Positions 56,389 to 64,000 of a stretch of 64,000 nt of DNA are shown here, one piece after another. The stretch is from Solanum dulcamara (lineage: Eukaryota > Streptophyta > Magnoliopsida > Solanales > Solanaceae). Location of the stretch: assembly GCF_947179165.1 (NCBI RefSeq), contig NC_077245.1:52744286-52808285 (forward strand). The letters are read 5' to 3'. The notes under the pieces are model-generated. The model was not told the origin of the DNA, ran no database searches, and saw only the letters and a list, made by a program, of their open reading frames with translations. A program made the translations under genes and the position numbers. Position 1 is the stretch's first letter, and every line of letters begins with the position of its first letter.

Positions 56389-57085
56389 AATCCACCGGTA
56401 TCACTTAAATAGGTGAATCTTTACCGCCCAATTTAAAAACGGTTAAGGCGGAAGTAAAAAATTTATAGCATATCTCAGGTTCCTAGTGGTTCTAACATAG
56501 GTTTTGGTGCCCACGATGGATAGAGTTCAAGTCAAACTGCTCAAGGTTTTCACTTTGGGCATTCAGGTCTCGAGGTCCATTCTAGTTCAGTCGGTTCGTC
56601 TCGGCAGATTGTGTTTGGTGGAAGTGTTTTATGTACGCTAAGTTAGAACATTTTTCTAAGGATTTTCCTATAAATACAGATCGCAGGTGACAGTCCTGAC
56701 AAGTTCAGGTCCTTGGGCCCCAATACCATCATCTAGGGGTGGTCCCCAGGGTGTTATAGATGGCCCTTAGTCTTGCAGAGGTCGATTGGGCAGCTTGTCA
56801 TTTTCTTCACATCGGACCTTGGCCTATGCAGATTGCTATGATTGTGGTGAGGTGGGCTATTGGTCTAGAGAGTGCCTAGGCGTGAGTTGGTCATCTAGAC
56901 ATTGCCAGTATGTATTACTCCCCATACTATGGTTGTCGAAGTATGTCAGGATTGTGGGAGGGTTTGGCCATTTTATCTAGAAAGTGTCCCCGACGTGGGA
57001 TCAATGTGCAGTTGGCTCGGCCAGGCCAGTCCCTTGAACTTGTGGCACCTTCGACTAGAGGTGGTAAGTATTGCAAGCGGTAGAA
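56389..57085 (+). mobile_element. Ty3/gypsy fragments: LTR start and gag zinc knuckles
   Basis: 56389 begins TGTCACGACCC, a typical gypsy LTR start. About 56780-57060 contains gag remnants with C-Y-D-C-G-E-V-G-Y-W-S-R-E-C (56836-56877, the knuckle His changed to Tyr) and a second partial knuckle, C-Q-D-C-G-R-V, near 56947. Frameshifts and stops are frequent. No pol was seen. Confidence 0.6.
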
Positions 57086-57424
57086 CAAATGCTCACCTTG
57101 GGATCATACACGATCTATTTCATGCTTCTACAGGCAAGTTGTCATGCTTCGAGCCTACACCTGAACGTGGTTAGCACTCGCAAACCATTATTGTCCCAAG
57201 CGAACCACTTGACTTGGCTAACTCACTCAGCGAAAGACTTAACTCATGAAATAAACTCAGTTGGGCACAATAAAGCATGCACTTAATACTCTTTAACATG
57301 GTTTGTGGAACTCAATATATATATAAAATGTATGAGACTTAACTCAATGTTTCAAAACATATTCAAAACAATAAATTGAACTCTGTCTTCTAGTCTATAA
57401 AGCCTCTTCTCACCTTTTTATTCT
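57086..57424 (-). mobile_element. probable gypsy LTR fragment, antisense
   Basis: Sequence such as 'acaataaattgaactctgtc' and 'tagtctataaagcctcttct' is typical of Solanaceae gypsy LTRs read backwards. There is no coding sequence and the boundaries are unclear. Confidence 0.35.
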
Positions 57425-58250
57425 TATTTCTCTGGTGAGCCCATTAATAATCTCCATATTAACATGTTTAGGAAAATTAGAAACCATAGTCACCTGCACT
57501 TTCACTCTTGCACAATTAGGTCGAGTTTTGTTCATGGTGGTCATAACTAGTTGTAATGTTTTTTCCAATAGTTGAAGCTAAAGAGATTAAAGTTTCTTTC
57601 ATAAAGAAAACATAGGCAGTAGAATAGGGAAAGAAATTCAAGCAAGGGCCGGACTGTTTCAACATCAACTTTGAACTCGGAGACATATATAAGCGGACTC
57701 ATCAAATAAGAACAACCATTGTTAGTCTTTAAATAGTATGAACTATGTGACATGATGTTAATGAAATCCTCCTTAATTGCATATTTTATTAACACATGTC
57801 TATTACAAAAAAGCCAATCTTACATTCACTTTCATTCCGCACCGGGTTGGAATAATTTTTCGTAGTTCTTTGGGGAAAGACTTCCCATGAGAAAATTTTT
57901 CTATTATAACATAGTTTAATTTCTCAATCACATCTATTTACGTCACTTCTGCTTCCGTCCACCTAATTACTGGTTCTCTATTGATTATAGCAACATTCTT
58001 GACAGGAATAGGCAATGTATGGACCTGTAGATTGTTGTTAATTCCTGCTTGCAATGTTTGTGCAAAATTCTTAGTGGTTCGAAAACTTTGATTCTCTACG
58101 CCATGGACTTGGTTCTGTAGATTGTGTGTAGGCAATATTAGAGTTTGACAATACGTTAGATTGATTTTTGGATTAATTAGAAGAACTATTTAGATGTTAA
58201 AATGTTGGAAATTGTGTCGCCAATGTCAGTGCAAAATGCTGACCAGACTT
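57425..58250 (-). pseudogene. LINE ORF1 (DUF4283-like) fragment
   Basis: The minus strand shows, in order, E-P-V-I-R-W-T-E-A-E-V (about 57970), K-F-S-H-G-K and E-L-R-K-I-I-P (57900-57850), R-H-V-L-I-K-Y-A-I-K-E-D-F (57800-57762) and, in another frame, [14 protein letters not shown] (about 57530-57490). This is the ORF1 pattern of plant L1 LINEs, which bind element RNA. ORF2 is missing. Stops at about 57937 and 57790 and a frameshift near 57550 disable it. Confidence 0.7.
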
Positions 58251-58322
58251 GGTAGAGACTGAACAGTGGCCGGAGTGGCCATGGAGAAATTCAGGTGCTT
58301 GTAGGTTTAGGATTTTACATAA

Positions 58323-58340
58323 GAGAGAGAGAGAGAGAGA
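58323..58340. repeat. (GA)n microsatellite
   Basis: About nine GA units, followed by a direct duplication of 'gagcattttcttact' (58339 and 58366). Confidence 0.9.
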
Positions 58341-59064
58341 GCATTTTCTTACTATCGTTCTAGAGAGCATTTTCTTACTGTCGTTCTATCAGACTCATGT
58401 TTAGATAATTACAAAATATATATAGACTTTCACATATATATCCTGTTTTATGTTGGAAATAGTGAACCAGTTAAAACCACTAAATATGATTCCATCCGCA
58501 TTACTGAAATAGAAAAAAAAAATTGTGTTATAATTTATATTTCTTCAAAAGAGTTCATGATTATGCGCTTAAATATGTTATAGTTAAAAAAAAAAAAATC
58601 TATTTTTGTTTCTTTTGACTATTGGGGGAGTTGGATTGGTCGGATGTAGAGAGAGATTTTTTAAAAAAAATTGCATGGTACAACAAAGATGTGTTATATT
58701 TTTACTATTCATAGTTATATTTTTTTGAAAAAAAATTACAATTCATAATTATTCTTTATTCTCTCTAGCTTCTCTCCTCTCTCCTCTCTCTCTTCCTCTC
58801 TGTTCACCTTTCTCTCTCTTTTGTGAATGTATCAAAAGAGATGTACATTATTTCCTCCATATCTCTTACTCCCAATCTTCTTGATTCTTCATATTTCCAT
58901 CTCCCTTCTCATTACTACTAATAGTTTAAACAAAGAAGGGACTCGTTCATTGGGTGTACTCTGTAGAATGATCGCCCCTGTTTGGTGCAAATGTTTTGGC
59001 ATTTTCTCTCTTCACCCTCTCTTTTTCTTCCTATCTTTTTTCTTTGACCCTTCCATTACCTTTA
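58341..59064. other. intergenic, nothing certain
   Basis: AT-rich with a CT-rich patch (58765-58820). The 120-codon open stretch 58827-59189 runs into the transposon at 59065 and has no recognised content. Confidence 0.4.
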
Positions 59065-59495
59065 GGGGTCGTTTGGTGGTGTGGTGGATAAGGAATAATA
59101 AAGTTATCTTCAATAAAGTATGTAAAATAACACAATTATCCTCATGTAATTCATTTTTATGCACCACTTGTTACTTTCATGTATATTAACATAATTTTTA
59201 GCAATATTTATAATAACATTTACAATCTTAATTAATTATTGTTTGTATGATAATATATTTTTTTAATTAAAAATTACATTTATAAATATAATTTCTATTT
59301 ATGAATATATTATAAGTTTAATTTATTTGATAATATTTATGTTTATTTGGATTTTGATTTCTTTTAAAATATCCACTCCACTATTAAATTACATATTTTT
59401 AATTAAACAGTTTATTACGCACTTAAAAATTATATTTTATATGTCAATTAAAATGTAGATAATTTAATAATACTATTTTTACTTTAATAAACTTA

Positions 59496-60358
59496 CAGTA
59501 AAACCTCGATAACGTAAAATTCAATAAAGTAATAATCTCGCCAAATGAATATTTTTCTCCGATCCAGACTTAGGTCAATTATATTAAAGTAATATTCTCT
59601 CTAAATGCATTAAATAATAATTAAAAATAAAGTATTAAAGGCCCAGAAAAAATATAAAGTAATAATTACTAGAATACATCAAGAATTTACATATATTTAA
59701 TCAGTCAATAATACTAGATCAATAACTATTTTTTTTTAAAATATGATTCTACAGTTGATTGTTTTGTCTTCCCACCAAAATTAAAATTAATCTCATCCTT
59801 AACTTTTTGAAGAACGAACACAATTTCCGAAATATTTTGTTCGTGTTGTACTAAATAGTTTGACAATGTAGTCATTGTTTGAAATGTCTCCTTTGACAAT
59901 ACATGTGGACAATGTTATTATCATCTTGTTAAGAATCATTTTCATTATCATTATTCATTACAGATTGAATAATTTCTTCCTCTGTATGTGATTTCATAAC
60001 TGTACCATTCTCATTAGGGTAGTTCAAAAGATGTTCAACATCCGTCACATTTCATATTATATATACATGAATACAATTAGAAACATTAAACTTCACTAAA
60101 TTCGTTTAGCTTTCCTAGATTTAAATAATAAATATGCAAAGATTATACTTTTTAGTTTCCTAGATTTAAACTTTTGAAATTCTTAATTCAAATATTTTTT
60201 TTTCTTTCTTATGGCACATACTGCAAAATACTCTCTAAAATAATAAAGATTTATTTATCGATAAATAAATATTTTATGCATTTATCGATAAACTTATAAT
60301 CTCGATAAATGAATATTTTTTTCGGTCTCAAGCATATGCATTTATAAAGGTTTTACTA
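59496..60358 (-). mobile_element. pogo/Lemi1-like (Emigrant-type) DNA transposon remnant
   Basis: Termini CAGTAAAACCTCGATAA and, at the other end, the complement of TAGTAAAACCTTTATAAA, with TA target duplications (59494-59495, 60359-60360). These are the Emigrant/Lemi1 termini of plant pogo-like Tc1/mariner elements. An antisense transposase C-terminus remains inside. Confidence 0.85.
59755..60060 (-). pseudogene. pogo-like transposase C-terminal remnant
   Basis: The minus strand reads D-V-E-H-L-L-N-Y-P-N-E-N (about 60045-60010), E-E-E-I-I-Q-S-V-M-N (59978-59950), then degraded E/D-rich sequence to about 59755. This acidic tail is typical of plant Lemi1-type transposases. The DNA-binding and DDE domains are gone, so this is an internal-deletion derivative. 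Confidence 0.65.
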
Positions 60359-60790
60359 TATTTATTTTTAAGTTAAATAAGATGAAAGTTTTATTTTTAA
60401 GCTAAATAAGATGTCAATTTTATTGAAAGATAAATAAGATGGAAGTTTTATTTTTAAGTTAAATAAGATGAAAGTTTAATTTTAAAAACACACAGCACAA
60501 ATACATGAACAAAAATATTTAAGTTAAATAAGATGACAATTTTATTTTTAAGAATGAATAACTAAAGCTTGCAAGAAAATGTAAAAAATAAACTAAATAA
60601 GGTGGAGGATATTTTTGTAAACAAACTACTTATTCTTAGAAATTATGCGAAGAATATAATTTTGAATATGACAAACCAAACAAGCATAAAAACTACTCTC
60701 AGCATAACTAATCTCATCATAACTTATCCCAGCATAACTTATCCAGCATAACTAATCTCATCATAACTTATATCAAAATCAAACGACCCC

Positions 60791-61420
60791 TTAATTCTTC
60801 CTTGTAAGTTTTGCTTCCTGTTTCCTTTTATTTAGGATCTGTTTGGTAGGCAGTACTAATTAGAATAGTCCCTGGATTAAAATTTAGTCTAATAAATATA
60901 TTGTTTGGTTACTCTATTTAACTTAGTACATGTTAGTTATACAACATATGAGGTCTTATTGTATCCCTAGAAAATGGAGGGATAACTTATCCAGGATTTA
61001 ACAATCCTTGGATAAGACCCCTCAATGACTAAACTATCCCCCAATTCCTTTTCCTAATTTTATTTTTTTTTGTAATTTGATGTCCTTATTCATTATATTG
61101 GATTGGTTATAAATGATCTGTTTAGTTCTTCATATCCATTTCGGTTTAATTTGGTGATTTTACAAACTAATTTTTTTTTAAAAATAATTACAAGACTGTT
61201 ACTCAAGACTTTAGTTAACAATATATGTATATAATTCTTTTTATTTACAAAATTATGTTTTTAATTACAAGAATAACCAAAAATCAATATTTTCCATTTT
61301 AATTTTTGCCCCCCCCCCCCTTTTTGGTTCATGCGCAATTTTAGGGGTACTTTATTTATGGCATTTTTATTTTTCTTTTTTCTTTGTTCAAATGCACAGA
61401 TTTTGAGATAGTCTATTTAT
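60791..61420. other. AT-rich repeats with a C homopolymer
   Basis: Holds a 'gtttggtaggcagtactaat' string at 60842 that looks like a TIR start without a found partner, and a C13 run at 61308-61320. The first unit of a duplicated segment starts about 61321. Confidence 0.4.
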
Positions 61421-62000
61421 GAGCCCGTTTGGATTGACTTAAAAAAAGTAACTTTTATGTATGAAGTGCTTTTAGAACTTTGAAGTGCTGAAAGTTATTT
61501 TTATAAATAAGCAGTTGAGTGTTTGGATAAAAGTGCTTATGATGTGAATTTTAGGGTTAAAAGAATAAAAAAAGGTAGTTTAGGAATTTAGTTAAAATAT
61601 AAGGGATATAAAAGTAATTTCCATGGTCAAAGAAAATGACTTTAAGCACTTTGGAAAAAAAAAGTTAGGAATCCTAACTTTTCATTTTTGACTGACTTTA
61701 AGAACTTTATGGTTTAAAGTCAGCATTAGGCAAACACGTCCAAAAGCTAAAAAAGAGTTTTAAGTTGGTTTTGACCAACTTAAAGCCAATCCAAACGGGC
61801 TCTATGTTATGACTCTTTTCCTATTTTTTATCCTTTTTTCTTCTTCTTTTTTTTGGTTCATGCTCAATTTTAGGGGTAGTTTATTTTTGGCATTATTATT
61901 TTCTTTCTTTTTTGGGTTCAAATGCACATATTTCGAGGTAGTTTATTTATGATATTATTCTTTTTCTATTTTTTTGTTTATTTTTTTGGATTTTATAAAA
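61321..62000. repeat. direct duplication split by a MITE
   Basis: 'ttggttcatgcgcaatttta' (61324) through 'gatagtctatttat' (61407-61420) is repeated at 61853-61950 ('ttggttcatgctcaatttta' ... 'gaggtagtttatttat'). Only the first copy contains the MITE 61421-61802. Confidence 0.85.
61421..61802. mobile_element. MITE with GAGCCCGTTTGGATTGACTT termini
   Basis: The 382-bp element has long, well-matched termini GAGCCCGTTTGGATTGACTT / AAAGCCAATCCAAACGGGCTC and TAT on both sides (61418-61420, 61803-61805). It is the best preserved of three family members in the window. Confidence 0.88.
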
Positions 62001-62056
62001 TTTGTATTACTTTTTGCTTTTTTAAAACCATTAAACCTCTTTGCTTCTTTCTTGGT

Positions 62057-62327
62057 AAAACCTATAGTATTTCATCAAATTGTTAAAATTTCTACATTAG
62101 AAATTGTATAATAGGTTTATACTAATTATTATTAATACGATATATGTTGTGTTAAATATACATATACATCAAAAGTTTATCAAAAAAAATCATTTATATT
62201 TGAGATAAGTGTCAAAAACACACCTAAACTATCCCTTTTTTTAAAATTTCTTTTATAAACCTATTATACAATTTCTAATGTAGAAATTTTTTAAAACCTA
62301 TAGTATTTCATCAAATTGTTAAAATTT
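62057..62327. repeat. local direct plus inverted duplication at a MITE end
   Basis: A 35-bp string, AAAACCTATAGTATTTCATC and onward, is repeated directly at 62057-62091 and 62293-62327. The adjacent 29-bp string at 62091-62119 is repeated in inverted orientation at 62256-62284. The first copies lie outside the Mutator-type MITE, the second inside it. Confidence 0.9.
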
Positions 62328-62877
62328 TGCTTTTATAAAAGTTTTTTTAAAAAAATCCCTTTTTTTAAAATTTCATCAAATTTTTTAAATTTCTTTTATA
62401 AAAGTTTTTTAAAAAATATTTTTACTTCATCTTTCCCCTCCCTCCTCAAATAATAATTTAGATAATATTTTTATATTTTTTTTAAAAAAATTCTACCCTG
62501 CCACACCTAATCCTCCGCTTCCAATTTTTTTCTCGTTTTGTGTTAGATACATACACATGAGTGAGAAAAATAACTTTTATAAAAAAATCAACTTTTTTTA
62601 AAAAATAATTTCTTTTTGGGGGATAGAAATACTTTAGTTTTAACTTTTAACTAATATTAATAATTTATTTAATTTTTATCAATATAGAATATTTTAGCCA
62701 TGTGGCAAAAAAAAATCAAAAAATAGAGAGAGTAGAGAGAGTGTATTACACACACCACTGAGGTGTGTTTCTCAAATTGAGAAGTGATAGTTTAGGTATG
62801 AAACTCACACTCCCAATAGTTTAGGTATGAAACTCAAAAAAGATGGATAGTTTAGGTGTGTTTTTGACACTTCTCTC
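62202..62877. mobile_element. Mutator-type MITE
   Basis: 676 bp with termini GAGATAAGTGTCAAAAACAC / complement of GAGAGAAGTGTCAAAAACAC and a perfect 9-bp duplication, TTTATATTT (62193-62201, 62878-62886). Near its right end 'tagtttaggtatgaaactca' is repeated (62788, 62817). Confidence 0.9.
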
Positions 62878-63029
62878 TTTATATTTACTATTAAAAGCTA
62901 GCTTTAGTAAACACCAAAATCAATTTTCATCTAAATTAGCTTTAAATTACATAGAATTAATATGTCATTTATATCTTCGATTTTGCAAACAACTGAACCT
63001 TATTTTCACCAACCATACAACCTACAAAG

Positions 63030-63145
63030 ACACATACCAACTTTATACCAACTGTTTTACCTATTAATATTTACCAACTTTATACCACTCATTTTACCTA
63101 TTAATATTTATCAATTTTATACCAACCATTATACCATATACTTAG
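63030..63145. repeat. 37-bp tandem repeat, about three copies
   Basis: 'taccaactttatacca' at 63035, 63072 and (diverged) 63109, each followed by 'ttttacctattaatattta'-like sequence. Confidence 0.85.
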
Positions 63146-63452
63146 TTTAAATACATGTGCATGTATATTTCAATATTACATCAACATTTCACCAAAGCTA
63201 TCCATTATCATTTAATAAAGAAAATCAGCTTTAGTAAAAATTAAATCAACTATCACCTAAATTAAGTTAAAATTTCAACATTAGAATTATTTAGTATAAA
63301 AAAATCAATTCAAATGTTAAGGCAATATTATTAAATCCTAAAAACACCCATTTATCACCATTCACAAATAATACTTCAAGTCAACAATACCATATCATGT
63401 TCAACTGCAATTTTTTTTTTAACTAAATACGAAAATTCAAAATTCAACAAGT

Positions 63453-63600
63453 TTAATCCTTAGGTGGAAATTTAGTGCAAGTCTTCTTGTTATGTCCAAG
63501 TGTAGCACATTTACTATAGGTAACTTTGCATCTCTTGAATTTCACCTCATTAAATTATTTCTTATTGATGGTCTTTCTTATTTCTTGCATATGATGGTAA
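63453..63600 (-). pseudogene. possible MULE transposase C-terminal zinc knuckle
   Basis: The minus frame ending at the TAA 63453-63455 reads K-F-K-R-C-K-V-T-Y-S-K-C-A-T-L-G-H-N-K-K-T-C. The spacing Y-x2-C-x4-H-x4-C is that of the CCHC knuckle at the end of MuDR/FAR1-type plant transposases, with the first Cys replaced by Tyr. Upstream frames are interrupted by stops. The identification is tentative because such knuckles also occur in retroelement gag. Confidence 0.45.
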
Positions 63601-63639
63601 GACTATCTCTTTCAAAACATGCGATGTAAAATACAAACT

Positions 63640-63930
63640 GCTATATATCATAATCAAACCACAAAAAAAACACAATTGTCATATATCATAATCAAACCAA
63701 AAAAAATCAATTGCTATAAATCATAATATAATCAAATAAAAAATAGATCAACTTTTAAAGACCACAGAAATATCAAATGGTATGTGCCATAATCAAACCA
63801 CAAAAATAAACTGTTTTAATCATAATATAGTCAAATAAAAAATAGGCTAACTTTTAAAAACCATAATATACAACTGTCATAAATTATAGATTTCACAAAG
63901 CAAAATACCAACTGCTATAAAATAATCAAA
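63640..63930. repeat. degenerate repeats, about 100-bp period
   Basis: 'caaataaaaaatagatcaac ttttaaagacca' (63732) and its variant at about 63833 are 101 bp apart. 'tcataatcaaaccaca' words recur at 63649, 63686 and 63790. AT-rich and non-coding. Confidence 0.7.
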
Positions 63931-64000
63931 GAAAATCTTAATTTTGAAAATTGACAATTTTTCAAATCTTTTATGTACGTTGTAATTAAAATTTACAATA

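Larger units (their letters stand above)
59065..60790. mobile_element. PIF/Harbinger-like non-autonomous element
   Basis: Terminal inverted repeat GGGGTCGTTTG (59065-59075 / 60780-60790) flanked by TTA on both sides (59062-59064, 60791-60793), the PIF/Harbinger target signature. 1726 bp including a nested 863-bp element. The right end has tandem 'ataacttatcccagcataac' units. No transposase of its own was seen. Confidence 0.7.

Noticed and set aside
58827..59189. 120-codon ORF with a hydrophobic start
   Set aside because: Begins in a CT-rich patch and runs into the TIR of a transposon. Not conserved-looking.

Overview
This window is plant nuclear DNA, almost certainly from a Solanaceae genome. 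It has two intron-rich protein genes, canonical GT-AG introns, and transposon families typical of nightshades: SolS-like and TS-like SINEs, RTE and L1 LINEs with TTG tails or zinc-ribbon C-termini, Stowaway and Mutator-type MITEs, and an endogenous pararetrovirus. All annotation is by eye from the sequence. No database search was run, and the species cannot be fixed.

Layout. 1-2019 is a Ty3/gypsy-type LTR cut off by the window start. It ends inside the reverse transcriptase of a decayed endogenous pararetrovirus (2020-5430, minus), which carries a near-perfect 385-bp inverted duplication (3875-4259 / 4282-4666). 5.4-11.6 kb is AT-rich intergenic DNA with simple repeats, SINEs and a LINE 3' fragment. 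11.6-19.8 kb is a nest: a nearly complete L1 LINE (plus) interrupted in ORF1 by an RTE LINE, with an internal inversion of about 0.7 kb near its 3' end, abutting a second L1 LINE (minus) that itself holds a MITE and a tandem duplication.

Gene 1 (20274-36675, plus) encodes a 571-residue non-canonical nucleotidyltransferase resembling the plant terminal uridylyltransferase HESO1. It has eight coding exons, and its introns are swollen by MITEs, SINEs, a LINE and a GT/GA-rich tract. 36.7-45.1 kb holds a 1.1-kb Mutator-type MITE, RTE fragments and the 3' end of a Ty1/copia element with an intact 733-bp LTR. Gene 2 (45252-55895, plus) encodes a 776-residue secreted GH3 beta-xylosidase/alpha-arabinofuranosidase of the BXL1 type in seven exons, with a visible TATA box, a short uORF and a CATA microsatellite just before its start codon. 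56-64 kb is repeats: gypsy gag and LINE ORF1 remnants, a PIF/Harbinger-like element containing a pogo/Lemi1-like element, Mutator-type MITEs and a zinc-knuckle fragment of a possible MULE transposase.

The two host genes have unrelated roles (RNA 3'-end tailing and cell-wall arabinoxylan trimming) and show no sign of working together. The most notable structure is the pararetroviral inverted repeat, which would fold into a long hairpin if transcribed. No novel multi-gene system was found.
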